DNA of 64,000 nucleotides, taken from positions 1-64,000 of the forward strand of contig JAODUP010001142.1 of the NCBI GenBank assembly GCA_025642065.1. Reading direction: 5' to 3'. Shown here piece after piece: positions 35,150-46,730 of this stretch (position 1 is the stretch's first letter; every line of letters begins with the position of its first letter). The notes beneath the pieces were generated by a model that was given only the letters and a program-made list of their open reading frames with translations, did no database searches and had not been told where the DNA came from. A program made the translations under genes and the position numbers. This DNA comes from Paralvinella palmiformis. Taxonomy: Eukaryota > Annelida > Polychaeta > Terebellida > Alvinellidae.

Positions 35150-35336
35150 AAGATGATCGGTGTTTTACGGCCACCTTTGTGCACATGGTAGACTAAATGG
35201 GCCGATCGACCTCCAAAGGTAATGAAGCGAAGTCAAAGATGAAACACCCTTCAGATATGCCCACGCCGAGTTTCGAACACGGGTCGTATTGATCTGTGAT
35301 CCAACACACTACCGTTAGAACACGGAGGCACCCCTC
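35150..35336. repeat. SINE family 1 copy (least diverged)
   Basis: GATGATCGGTGTTTTACGGCC, TTTGTGCACATGGTAG, AATGAAGCGAAGTCAAAGAT, CAGATATGCCCACGCCGAG, TTTCGAACACGGG and GTTAGAACACGGAGGC. On the minus strand it starts like a tRNA with an A box (CTAACGGTAGTG) and a B box (GTTCGAAAC). Confidence 0.75.
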
Positions 35337-36146
35337 TGTCAAAGACAATTAATTGTTTTGCCCCGGGATTTCAGGGATGAAAACAAAACTGAAAAATACT
35401 TAATTCAATTTTGGCGGCAGCAGGCAAACGACCAGGCAGGACTGACTAAGCGTATTACCGTAAAGCCCAAATATGATGATGCAATTCAGACATTATCTGA
35501 TAGAATCTGATGCCACAACGAAAAAAGCTTAAAAATAATGTCGGGTGTTAAACTTTTGTAAATGACTATATCGGCGGGTCTATATTAGAAGGGTGTTCGA
35601 TCTTTCACTTCGCCTAATTTTCTTTGGAACTCTTTCAGCCGATTTGGCATAACGTGTGCTCAAAGTGGCCGTAAAACAGCAACATATACAAACATTAGGA
35701 ACCTATAGCTACTCTAAGCCACATAAACACACACACGTGAAATATGTCAGAACCATTTCTTAACACTGGACTCTTCCATGGCTCTAGCGTTCGTGTCAGT
35801 CCGGCAATCTGTCCCCGCATTAAGGTATTGAGGTTAATAAATATGGCATACATAGCCAAATAAGCTATTGCTTGGCTAATCAGCACACATCTCAGAACAA
35901 TTTGATTTTTATCCTGAAACAACATGATAAGTTCATTTCGTAGCTGAAATACTCTGGACAGGACTTCCTGGTCGATAACAAACGTACATTGGTATGCAGT
36001 AAAAGTTGCTCATAATCAGCTACCATATCATCACATATGCAGGGAATACAATCAGATAATCTAAAATTTGTGTTCAGCAACCGGGTGTGTCTCTGCTTGG
36101 TAAATATATATCCACTGTTTCGCCATATGTAAATTAGGAATAAAAT

Positions 36147-36147
<1 letters not shown>

Positions 36148-36180
<33 letters not shown>

Positions 36181-36181
36181 T
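36148..36181. repeat. Compound (TA)n(GA)n microsatellite
   Basis: Short AT then GA array followed by GGGGGGG. Confidence 0.93.
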
Positions 36182-36237
36182 GGGGGGGCTTGCCTGCGTT
36201 CGTGCGTGTGTCTGTGCTAACGGAGAAATGTTTTCGG

Positions 36238-36400
36238 CTGATTGGTTAGTTGGTCTATTTAGCCTGGTGTCACACCTGGGCACATGGCCGAGGGGCGACT
36301 TCTACAAAAACATCCCAAAAACACGGGTATGAGCCAAATTCGAATCCACGACCGGTAAGCTATCCGAGTATCCTCTTAGAAATATGTTCAGAGACATTAG
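36238..36400. repeat. SINE family 2 copy
   Basis: TGATTGGTTAGTTGG, TTTAGCCTGGTGTCACACC, GCACATGGCCGAGGGGCGAC, AACATCCCAAAAACACGGG, ATTCGAATCCACGACC. Best preserved family 2 copy, with a clear B box on the minus strand. Confidence 0.65.
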
Positions 36401-36545
36401 GTTGTCTAATGATTAAGATAAATAATGTTAGGATATCATAACCAGGATAATAACTGACAAGTTAAGATAAAAGTTCTCAGCTGAAAAGATGCGAGCGATT
36501 TAAAATGACAAATACTCGGTGAGTTTTCCATTAAGAATGGTCCAG

Positions 36546-36733
36546 ATGATGATCATTGATGTTTTAAAACCACTTTTGTGCACATGGTAGTAAATGGGCC
36601 AAGCGACATCCAACGGCAATGAAGCGAAGTCAAAGATTAAAAAGCCTTCAGATATACCCACGTCGAGGTTCGAACTCAGATAATTATGATCTGTTATCCA
36701 ACTCGCTACCAGTTAGACTACTGAGGCGCCCAA
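36546..36733. repeat. SINE family 1 copy
   Basis: GATGATCATTGATG, TTTGTGCACATGGTAG, CAATGAAGCGAAGTCAAAGA, CAGATATACCCACGTCGAGG, TTCGAACTCAG and CCAGTTAGACTACTGAGGC. Lies 150 bp after a family 2 copy. Confidence 0.75.
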
Positions 36734-36929
36734 GAATGGTTTAGAAATTAATCTCATCAATTCATGAGAAGACCAACAACGCGGTTTTGAACAAAACATT
36801 TTCATGATTGTGATGATGGCTTAAAAACTGTGAAAGTTTATGTTTCCGAAGTTTAGTTAGTTTAAACATTATTTAAGATCTCTATGTAATTTTTTTATAC
36901 TCCTCCGCACTGAGAATAATAAAAACTTC

Positions 36930-37420
36930 GGTGGTTAATATAGCTGAAATAACGAAACGTCTGGCGAATTTCCGAAGCGATGTGGTCCTTAGTACATCGC
37001 CATTTTGTAAGTCGAAAAACATATCTATCATGACGTCTCCCGGGAATTTCCGGTCGAGATCGTGTGCCACTACATTTCGAATCTCTTACCATGGCAAGCG
37101 CATCTTTTTCCAGGCGAGTATCAACGGATCTGCACTGGCCACACTGGCGAGTGCTAATTTTTGATACCATTGGGGAGCTTAAAATCTAGTAAGGTCGTCA
37201 GGAAAATTTCACCATTTAATTCGGCTGTTTTCCCACTTTTTCTAGACAAATTTTGCCAACTTTTTATACCTGGACGCCATTTTGAGACGAATGCCGCCCT
37301 ATGGAATATTCGTTTTATTGATCCCGCATTAACTACACAGCGCCACCTGGCCTTTACAGAACGAATTAGCAATTCGATGAAATGCTATTATCGACACAGA
37401 CAACGACATTTGACCTTTCA
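36930..37420. promoter_or_regulatory. CpG-denser block with YY1-like motif
   Basis: Denser in CG dinucleotides than its surroundings. Contains GCCATTTTG at 37276-37284 (AAAATGGC on the minus strand), the core of YY1-type initiator sites, and the minus-strand start context CAAAATGGCGTCC. Could be a promoter or untranslated first exon of an unrecognised transcript. No coding exon with a known domain was found. Confidence 0.25.
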
Positions 37421-37711
37421 TAGTAAACATGAATAAATTTGGTGAATTATGGAAGAAAACAGAAATAACCAGCGAAAATCAGAACGATGCAGAGAAGAAA
37501 ACCCCCACTTGAGGAAATTACAGAACATAAAAAGAAATCAAAATCCACTGAGAAAGAGCAGAATTGTGATTCAAAAGTGATTGTTCTCATTTGCAGCAAC
37601 TTTTACACCTTTTTCAGGAAATTGTATCAAATAAAACCCAAACTCATCATTTTTATAGTTAAATGAAAATGGTAAAATAAACTCTGAAATGCTCCCATAT
37701 GGCTTCTTTGG

Positions 37712-37790
37712 GGTTTTTTTTTTTTTGATCCAGGGGGGGTCATGTCCCTGGACCCCCTACACGGCGCTTGCTTCGCTCGCCGCCAAGCAC
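37712..37790. repeat. GC-rich hairpin cassette next to a poly(T) run
   Basis: Twelve or more T, then GATCCAGGGGGGGTCATG, GTCCCTGGACCCCC and GGCGCTTGCTTCGCTCGCCG. Short palindromes (GGGGGTC...GACCCCC type; GGCG...CGCC) differ sharply from the adjoining LINE. On the minus strand it reads as a GC-rich unit with a poly(A) tail, like the 3' end of a retroposon joined to the broken LINE. Confidence 0.5.
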
Positions 37791-39600
37791 TATGAATTCT
37801 GTTTTATCCGCGTTTAGTTTTAGTTTATTTGTTATCATTCAGCTTTGGACATCTGAAAGGCATGCCTGGAGTGTTGTAATTGCAATAGCAACATAGGTTG
37901 GTGGAAGTGATATACATAGCTGGGTGTCGTCTGCGTAGAAGTGGTTATTTACTGTTTTGTATGTGGAAAGTGTTTTATTTAGAGAACAAAATTCGGCCCA
38001 GAACTGACCCTTGGGGAACGCCATATATTAAGTCTGGTGGATCAGAGAGTACGTCACCAACTTTATCACGTTGATTTCTGTCCGCCAGGTAGGAAGCGAA
38101 CCAGTCCAAGACCACTACACAGACAGCCGACAAGTCTAATAAAATTAGAGCAGTAGGCATGCCTTTTGACAACGAAGTGTGTATATCGTTCTTTATACAC
38201 AGTAGAGCAGTATTGGTTGAGTGGCCTGTCTTTTACGTAGACAGGTAGTGGTTGTCTAGATTGTTAGAATCCAAGTGTTGCTTGAGTTGCGATGCAACGC
38301 CTCTCTCCACCAACTTAGATATGAAACAAAGGCCAGATATTGGATGGTAATTGTTAAGCTCGTCCTTGGACAATGACTAGTTTTTTTAATCAGAGGAGTA
38401 ACAACTGCTTGTTTCCAACTACTAGGTACAAAACCCTCAGCCAAAGAACAGTTTACTTATTTTGTAATTGAAGGTAGTAAGATATAGGAAAAGCCCGGGG
38501 GAGTTCCTCTTGCGTTATGGAAGAGAAACGTTCCAACTTGACAGGTGAGGTATCTGGATTGAAAAGACTAGTTTCTGAAACTATTGAGTATTTGCGTGAT
38601 TTTGTTTGTGAAAAAAGAGCTAAACATGTTTGCGACGGAGTTGTCGTCTTTATCCTGGGTCAAGACAATTTCTGGTTTGCGGTGCAAGATGCCGTTCAGT
38701 TCTTTCCACAACATTTTCGAGTTGTCCGAGTTGTTGTTGATGACGTCAGTATAAAAATTATCATATGTTTTGTTGATGATAGCGTAACATTTACTGATTT
38801 GGAGTCGCAGCTCTGATCTATTGAAAGGGGAGGGGTTCTTTTTCCTGGCTTAGGTTTGGTTAGACATTTGGTTTTAAGTGGTGCATGTTGGTCTGGTACA
38901 TAGGAGACATTACTAACACCTTGAGCATAAAGGGCAAAAGCATTGTCGGAGGGTGACGAGAAAAAAGCGGTGTTAAGTAAATCACACCTCATTTGATCAC
39001 GATTTATTCTGTGATATTGACGAAACGTAATCTGTTTAACTGTGTATTTTGAGGGTGATCTGAAATCTAACCTACAGCCAACACAAAAATGATCACCGAT
39101 ACAACCAATACCCGTGAAGTCCGATGGAGTGATCAGACAATCGAGAGTGTCACCGTGGATGCGAGTTGGGAAATCTATGCGTTGGACCAGATTGCAGGAA
39201 TCTAGCATTGATTTGAAATTCAAACTACTCACGGTGTCGGTATGTAAGCGGATAGTAAAATCGCCACAGATTAACGTTGGAGACGATAAAGAAGACAGGA
39301 AACCATAAAACGACATGAACTCATCCAAGAACACTGAGATTCCAGAACCAAAAGGTATAAATTGACGCAAACTTTATCAGATTATTGCACCATTTTACAG
39401 AGACTACGACATTGTCAAATGAGCCAAAACTGGGCGTAGTCACCAACAAACCGTCAAAATGTTTTTGATGAAACCCACGCCACCTCCAATGTTGCCATGA
39501 CGACGCCCGTGAAACAATGCATAACCAAGATTCAAACTGGTCGATATGAAGATAGAACCATCACCAAACTAAATGGTTAGCCAACGACCGAAAGTACACC
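37790..39600 (-). mobile_element. Broken L2/CR1-type LINE (element 1), minus strand
   Basis: From 39370 downward the endonuclease domain reads LICGDFTIRLHTD, DFPTRIHGDTLDCLIT and GDHFCVGC, then the linker DQHAPLKTK. The reverse transcriptase follows: FVPSSWKQAVVTPLIKK (about 38430), LILLDLSAV, GVPQGSVLG (38000s) and, in another frame, the Y-x-D-D-T-Q-L core (FYADDTQLCISL) at about 37900. It stops after NADKTEFIVLG-like sequence at 37790, where the GC-rich cassette begins. Frameshifts and internal gaps (for example between LLDLSA and VLDWF) make it non-functional. Confidence 0.85.
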
Positions 39601-39994
39601 AAGTGATATGAATAAACATGGATGATCAGCCATTACCAATTTAGGAAATTCACCTAGATATTCTTCTCGATCCACGAGAAACAAAAATAAAAAGCCAAGC
39701 TCGGATATGAGATTCTACATATGAATGGGTAGAAATATGATAATGCATAACCACAGTTTTAATTAATGCTCGCAGAACATCTTGGAACAAAATCTGGGTC
39801 TTCAAGTTATTCCCGACAATAAAACTACTACGTATCATTCACGGGACGATTCAATTTTGACGTGTCCATATCCGAAGAACGAAACGTACCAGTAGATGCG
39901 CACATATAGAATCATCCATATGAAATCTCGCATGCCACGGTCTTTAGTGTAGCATCCTGGCTCCAGACGTTCCACAAGTCGGCGTAGAAATGAA

Positions 39995-40160
39995 ATCTTA
40001 CTCTATTTCGACCACTTTTGTACACTCGATAGGCTAGATCGCCTGATATATAACAAGAGATAATGAGGCGAAGTGAAAGATGAAACACTCTTCGGAATTT
40101 GATTTATATCCCGGTGCCTGAAGCAGGTGGTCAACAGAGCTACCAATTAGGACATGGACA
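39995..40160. repeat. SINE family 1 copy, diverged
   Basis: CGACCACTTTTGTACACTCG, AATGAGGCGAAGTGAAAGAT, CACTCTTCGG then a decayed tRNA-like end. Same orientation as the other copies. Confidence 0.55.
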
Positions 40161-40169
40161 TATCTTAAA

Positions 40170-40500
40170 TTTATTCGTGTAGATAACAAACTGTTGATGG
40201 TGACTTGCAATATATCCCACTTTCAATTGCGTTTTCTGACTTAAATATAAGAAAATAGACACTTTTGTGTCAAATAATTTTAGCTTGTAAAAAAGGGCAA
40301 AAAGCCGAATAAACCTTCTAATACCTATCATTATCAGAAAGTGATACATTTCTGGAATGTATATAACAACGGGAAAGACTCATCAATGGTCGTTGTTATT
40401 AAGGTAATGGTCATATTAACAGCCATTAAGTGAATTAGTGTGCGATGTTGGTTATAATTTATTACAGAAGCTATTTAAAGCAGGATAGTCTCAATATAAT
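40170..40500. other. Intergenic, no gene seen
   Basis: AT-rich, no exon or repeat recognised. Confidence 0.35.
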
Positions 40501-40524
40501 AGGATGAGCGCGTGCTTCCTGACA

Positions 40525-40589
40525 CACACGCGCGCGCACACACGCACAGAAGCGTGCGCACGAACACATGCACACACAGACACACACGC

Positions 40590-40637
<48 letters not shown>

Positions 40638-40638
40638 C
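40525..40638. repeat. Compound (CA)n(TA)n(GA)n microsatellite
   Basis: Imperfect CACACGCGCGCAC run, then TA and GA arrays. Confidence 0.93.
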
Positions 40639-40639
40639 A

Positions 40640-41437
40640 TCTTGTTTAAAAAATTGAAATGGAATAAATGGGGAAAATCAATGTATGTGTGAATAACTGG
40701 TTATGGGTTGTCTTTTGATGTTAACGATGTGGTTCATATTATAACTAACTTTTATAAGTGCTATATATGGGAGAACTATATATATATAGAATATAACACT
40801 CTGTCTGGCCTATCTTACAAACTGTGCCTCGCGTGGCATATTATTGATGATAATGGCAATTAACGTACTAATCATGTTAACGCCAACGACCATCCAATTG
40901 GCTTCAATATTTAAAACTGATCAAGTACCATTCCGGCTGTTTCCATCTGTTCCCACCGTTCACTAACCCTGACACAGGCAATCCAGAAGACTATAGAATG
41001 GGAACATATTCACTATTTAATTTAGTTGCCACAGTATGGGGACGTTTTTATTGTTGCAGTGATACAGAAAGGTCCGAGTAATTCTAATTACTGTTAACAT
41101 GCAGAGAAAATACGAACTTTTCCATGTTCATCCTTGGTATACACATACACACATACATACACCTAAATACGCAAGCAGGCACGTACGCACACACAGATAG
41201 AGAGTTACCAGGTTCCGTTCATACAAAACCATAACTTCATGTAGTGTTAAAGGTGACGGAAAAGGATTGTTTTTATATTTCGAAGTAAATACAACGTAAC
41301 AAACAATAATTTTATTCCCTATCAGATGCACTATCACACTCAAAATAATTATAACAATCAGTTATCATATTTCCATTAAAATGTTCCTGAAACTTTCACG
41401 AGCCATTACTAGTCTGTACTACACTCGTTAGGGGTTA
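40640..41437. other. Intergenic, no gene seen
   Basis: No recognised coding sequence or delimited repeat. Confidence 0.35.
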
Positions 41438-41514
41438 GTGTGTGATGTCATCTTTGACAAACATCACGTAGTGCCGCAGTTTGTTTACAGGCGTTCTGAC
41501 CAGTTGACAGACAA

Positions 41515-41650
41515 AATGTCGGATTCCGACGAAAGTTTTGAGATTCTCAGGGATATCAAGCCCTACAGCTTTGTACCACTGGCGAAAAAGGTTACAGGCG
41601 GTATTAATTGTGAGAAATTAGCTGCAGCAATGGCATACATGGACCGATAG
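41515..41650 (+). other. Short open frame, possible exon or transposon fragment
   Basis: ATG in ACAAAATGTC context opens MSDSDESFEILRDIKPYSF, VPLAKKVTGGINCEKLAAAM, AYMDR-stop, 44 residues. The acidic Ser/Asp start followed by I-x-P-Y-x-F-x-P is reminiscent of short N-termini in some transposon-encoded or P2X7-cytosolic-like proteins of invertebrates, but I cannot assign it. No splice donor precedes the stop convincingly. Confidence 0.25.
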
Positions 41651-42029
41651 CAGCCACCTGTGCCGCCGACACCCTGCCCCGGTCCACAACAAGAGTTGGA
41701 TTGGTGTGTGTTTGTTTATGTTGGTATAAGCTTAATTGATAAGTCAACACACTGGGCCTGAATGTGAATATTTCCCTCTTCCTTTCACATAACGTCAATT
41801 AAATTAAAGTAGTATTTGTCTGTACACGGGAGTCCGGAGGGTGCATGGGGATTTCCCATATGTGGCCTATACTAGTCTATACAGTGATATGCCGCCCTTG
41901 GTGTGTCTTTTTATCCAATAAAAAAATTCGGGTTGATGTTTCGGGCCGAATTTTGACGGCATTTACACGTCGGATGTAATCATTGGTATTTGATATATAT
42001 TTCTTTGCACAGTTGTATACGACAGAATA

Positions 42030-42262
42030 CACCATTTTATATGTTTAATATGAAACACATGATACAGGTTAAACAGGGTCACGTGGAGTGTTTGGGGTTT
42101 TGTTTGGCAAAGATGACGCCACGTTCCGAATTTTTTCGAAGATTCTTGATTAAAGTTTCGGCCATGTGAGATGCTAGCAAAGCAAGTTTAAAAACCACTG
42201 TAACTTTATTGAATAAATAACAATAACATTTTCACTAATTTGGGAAACCTTTCCTGTGACCT
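42030..42262. repeat. Direct repeat, left copy, flanking L2-like element 2
   Basis: Shares with 44955-45285 the ordered blocks ACAGGTTAA, GGAGTGTTTGG, TTTGGCAAAGATG, CGTGGCATAT/CGGCCATGTG-type, GCTAGCAAAGCAAGTTT, AACCACTGTAACTTTATT and TTTGGGAAACCTTTCCTGTGACCTTTAA. Same orientation, about 2.9 kb apart. Confidence 0.75.
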
Positions 42263-42589
42263 TTAAAGGTGTCTACAATACACAGCCATAAATGTAAATT
42301 TTAAGCTTTTGTCAATAAACGAAATTTTACATCTTCACAAATGTGTGAACTGGTGATTGTTCAATAGTTTGCTCGCAAGATCATCTTATTATTGCTTATA
42401 CATACCGGTTTTCTATTCAATTTCTCCATCAAACTGCTGATTCGTTTGGGCTAGCACCACACTGTTTGACAAATATGTTTGGAATGACATCTTCTGTGAG
42501 CCTGCATGAGACTATTCATGTCATATCCAATTAGTCGTGCCAAAGACGGTGAAATAACAAACATACGTTCCTGAAAGTGTTTCCCGCAG

Positions 42590-44860
42590 AGCTTGTTGTG
42601 GCAAGTTGGTTTAATTTACAGAAACAATCTGTTTCAGCTAAAGATATTTCATATAGAAGATACAAGTCAATTGACAAGGAGGCTTTTCTTGCTGATCTGC
42701 GAGTCTCTTCTCTGGTATTGGATCCACCGGATGATGTGGATCATCTGGTGGATCTCTATGATAATACATTGAGAGACATTGTAGATCAACATGCACCTTT
42801 AAGGACAAAGGAAATGCCAAGCAGACCAATGCTTCCATGGTATAATAAAAACATACAGGCTGCAAAGAGACACAGAAGGTATTGTGAGCGGCTGTGGATC
42901 AGGACCAGTTTGTGTGTTCATTTTGAAATGTTCAAGGTCAGTAAAATTCTTGTTAAAATACCCTTGCCTCTGCTAAATCTGAATATTATAATAGAAAGAT
43001 CAAAGCATCCAAAGGAAATCAAAGGACTGTTTTCAGTGTTGTGAATAAAGTATTACATAAAAGTCAAACTGTCCTCCCAAATAATATCAACTCAGATAAA
43101 GATATGGCCCATTGTTTTAATAACTTCTTCTGTTAAAAAATATTAAATATACATAGTGGGTTCCAGTCCAGCACCTTATCACAGGGTACACCATTGGTAG
43201 AAGAGTCCTGCATATCCATGATGGATACATTTGAGCCTTTTACAGAGACTGATATCAGACAGTTGCTGAAAAGTCATCTAATGCTTTCTGTGCAGTTGAC
43301 CCTATGCCTACATGGCTTGTGAAAGATTGTCTGGATGTTCTGATAAACCCAATTACAAATATAGTTAATAAATCATTATCTCTGGGCGTTTTCCCAAGAT
43401 CCCTTGTAAAACCATTAATAAAAAACCACACTCTGGACTGTAATATTCTAAACAATTACAGACCTGTTTCAAATCTTACATTTTTATCTAAAGTTATAGA
43501 AAAGGCAGTTGCTTTCCATCTAAACAAATATTTAATCAATAATAACCTTAATGAATCACTACAGTCTGCCTATAAAAGTGGTCACAGCACTGAAACAGCC
43601 TTGGTTCGAGTGAAAAAATGATATTATGATGTCAGTTGATCAAGGTAAGCCAGTAATACTTGTTCTTCTGGACCTGTCTGCTGCATTTGATACAGTTGAA
43701 CATAATGTACTTTTCTCTAGGTTAAAAGACATGTTTGGTCTGTCAGGTAGAGTACTTGAATGGTTTAGATCCTATCTGGAACAACGCTCCCAGAGAGTGT
43801 CTGTTCATGGTATTTTATCTGACATTCAGGTTTTGTTATCTGGTGTACCACAGGGTTCAGTTCTTGGTCCTCTGGTTTTCACAATGTATACCCGTCCTCT
43901 TGGGATCATTGCGCAGCGATATGGGATTAAATATCACTTGTATGCTGATGACACACAGCTGTATATATCACTGGATCCTGACAATGAGTTAAATTTCTCC
44001 TCTTCCTTGAAGAATTTAGAACATTGTATTGCCGATATTCGGCTATGGATGACTCAAAATCTTCTAAAACTAAAAGACACCAGCATTACAGATGGGTACA
44101 TCTTCGATTACCCCTAATGGGTCAGAAAAAAATCTAGGGGTTATTTTTGACCAATGTATTAACATGCATGAACATGTCACATCAGTATGCCGAGCTGCCT
44201 ACTACCATCTTAAGAACATCCACTGTTTAAAAGCATTCTTGACACAAGAATCACTTGTAACTGTAGTTCATGCCTTTGTTACATCTCGTATAGACTATTG
44301 TAACTCCCTGTTATATGGCATATCTGATTATAACATTAGCCTTCAGAATTCAGAATAGTGCAGCTCGCATTGTAACAAATACTAGAAATATGATATCCCA
44401 TTCTTCAAAACTACATGTTTGAGCTACCATTTTAAGACGTTAATAACTTATAAATCTATTAATGATATGGCACCAGAATACCTGTGTGAACTGGTTTCCA
44501 TTAGAAAGTCATCCCGAAAACTCAGGTCATCCAGTCAGATACTTATTGCAGGTGCCAGTGTCTCGGCTCAAGTCATATGGTGATTGTGCGTTTAGTGTTG
44601 CAGCCCCCAATTTGTGGAATAAGTTGCCGGCAAATATTAGAAATTCGTCGTCTCTTGGAAATTTTAAGTCTCTTCTAAAAACACACCTATTTAAGGTCGC
44701 TTTCACAGATAAATAATTATTATCTTTTAAATCATTACAGGGTTTTTACAGACATTATTTGGGGTATTATTAAATTACATATTATTTGTACAGCGCCTTT
44801 GAATGGCTCCTGCTAGTAAGGGCGCTTTATTAAATATACATTATTATTATTATTATTATT
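42590..44860 (+). mobile_element. Broken L2-like LINE (element 2), plus strand
   Basis: 5'-truncated after the endonuclease. Linker: DISYRRYKSIDKEAFLADLR and DQHAPLRTKEMPSRPMLPWY. Reverse transcriptase: NYRPVSNLTFLSKVIEK, SAYKSGHSTETALVRV, LLDLSAAFDTVEHNVLFSRL, GVPQGSVLGPLVF and YHLYADDTQLYISL with the catalytic YADD intact. C-terminal region: NLGVIFDQCINMHEHV and LWNKLPANIRNSSSLGNFKS, ending near 44716. The 3' UTR ends AGCGCCTTTGAATGG, then AGGGCGCTTTATTAA and (ATT)n. At least four frame breaks (about 43030, 43621, 44090, 44345) abolish the ORF. Confidence 0.93.
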
Positions 44861-44954
44861 CCACTGCACTCTGTGTTTCGCAGCCAATCACGCCGGGAAT
44901 GAATGCATAATCCATCCACTGGCAGATCAATTTGAACAATTATGAGTGGCACAA

Positions 44955-45285
44955 TACACCATTTTACACGTTTAACAAAGACATTACAGAATACATAACA
45001 CAGGTTAAGCAACGTGGCTGTGCCCAATAGGCGACAGCCAGGTGTCTCTACCCAAAACTTCAACAAGGTCACGGCGAGTGTTTGGCGTTTATGTTTGACA
45101 AAGATGGCGTCACACTCCGAAGAATCTCGATTAAAACTGTGGCATATTTGTCCACGTGAAAAGCTGGCAAAGCAAGTTTTAAAACCACTATAACTTTATT
45201 TCTAGAAAAAATTTAAATAAAATTTATTTTAATAAATAACACTGACATTTTGACTAATTTGGGAAACCTTTTCCTGTGACCTTTA
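44955..45285. repeat. Direct repeat, right copy, flanking L2-like element 2
   Basis: Longer copy of the 42030 repeat with an ~80-bp extra segment. It contains ATGGCGTCACACTCCGAAGA and a 29-codon frame to AACCACTATAA. Ends with the same TTTGGGAAACC, TTTCCTGTGACCTTTAA block. Confidence 0.75.
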
Positions 45286-45659
45286 ATTACATGACGCGAG
45301 ACTGAATTGTCAACTTACCTTATTAGAATGGTATGATTTAATGAAAGCAAATAATTGTGACTAATTACATTTAGTGATTGTAATAATCTATTTCTAATTA
45401 TAAAATATTAAAATGACTATAACTATATTTAATTACAGTGTGCTGTATTTAAACCGTTATCTGTTGATGCACGATGCTAGTTTCGTATTATTTTTATTAC
45501 AGAAACAATATCTGCTGGGTTGTTTTCTTTAAAAAAATTATACCAACTATGTTCAGTCGCCTTTCTTTTCTTTATTTATCTACTTAGAATACTGAGAATA
45601 CAAATTAGCATTATTCATACCTAAAATAAATAGCATATATTTTCATTTTGGATATGTTC

Positions 45660-46724
45660 GGCAGAAGTGCCTGAATTTTGGGATGCCACAAGGATCGGTA
45701 CTTGGACCACGTAAGTACTGTTTGTATTCAAAACCAATTGGTGCGATACCTAGCCGACATAATTTGCTCTACCAGCGTTATGCAGATGATACCCAGGTTT
45801 ATATGGCAATCGTGCCCAAAATAACTTGGAAGCTTGTTTGGCTGATATCAGTACTTGAATGAGTGCAAACATGCTTAAGTTAAACGAGGAAAAGACAGAG
45901 CTCATTATGTTTAACCCAAAACATCAGGTTGGGATAAATGAGGAATTTCGGCTTCAGGTAGGTAAGACTACTGTTTCGGTAGCATCGTCAGTGAAGAACT
46001 TAGGAGTATATTTTGATACACCCCTGACCATGGAGAGGCAATTAAATGCAATATCCAAAGCCTGTTATTACCAAATTCGTAATATTGATCATATCAGGCG
46101 ATACATCACATTGGATGCTTGCAAAACACTGGCACACCCCCTGATAACATTTCGGCTAGATTACGGCAACGCTCTCCTGTATGGTCTTCCAAGCACACTG
46201 ATGACACGGCTACAGGAAGTACAGAATTCTTCTGCCAGGTTAGTCACTCGTACTCATAAAAGGGAACATATAACACCAGTCTTGAACTCCCTGCATTGGC
46301 TTCCGGTTATATACAGGTCGCAGTACAAGATTTTGGTGTACACTTTTAAGGCACTTCAAGGGACTGCCCCTCAGTACTTAGAAGGAACTTGTCGTACCGT
46401 ATCAGCCGACAAGGTCTCTACGTTCTGAGTCTGGAGCATTCTTAGCTGTACCAACAACAAGTGGAGTGACATACGGTAATAGATGTTTCAGAAAGGCTGC
46501 TGCAACTTTATGGAATAATCTTCCAGTAACCATCAGAAAATGCAAGACCCTTGATATCTTCAAAAGGAAGATAAAAACTAATATTTTTATTTCAGCTTTT
46601 CCTAGTTTAATATATTATGTATTTGGCTGGAAAGAATTATGTATTTTTAAAGATGTAATTTATTTATTGTCAAGCGCCTTAGAGTAACCTTCTTATAGGT
46701 TATATAGGGCGCTATATACATTTG

Positions 46725-46730
<6 letters not shown>
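45660..46730 (+). mobile_element. 5'-truncated L2-like LINE (element 3), plus strand
   Basis: Starts inside the reverse transcriptase at FGMPQGSVLGP (about 45678), then RYADDTQVYMAI (45775), MLKLNEEKTELIMFNPKH, SSVKNLGVYFDTPLTMERQL, LDYGNALLYGLPSTLMTRLQ, NSLHWLPVIYRSQYKILVYT and TLWNNLPVTIRKCKTLDIFK. The 3' end has CAAGCGCCTTAGAGTAACC and TATAGGGCGCTATATAC before (TA)n. Only two frame breaks are visible, so it is younger or shorter than element 2 and of a distinct subfamily. Confidence 0.92.

Noticed and set aside
37154..37372. Alternative LETMD1 first exon with a basic N-terminus
   Set aside because: The small exon at 33257-33324 has a stronger donor, correct phase and a better presequence, and the frame here does not join exon 2 in phase.
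42030..45285. LTR retrotransposon
   Set aside because: The interior encodes L2-type reverse transcriptase, not gag-pol; no TG...CA ends, primer-binding site or polypurine tract at the direct repeats.
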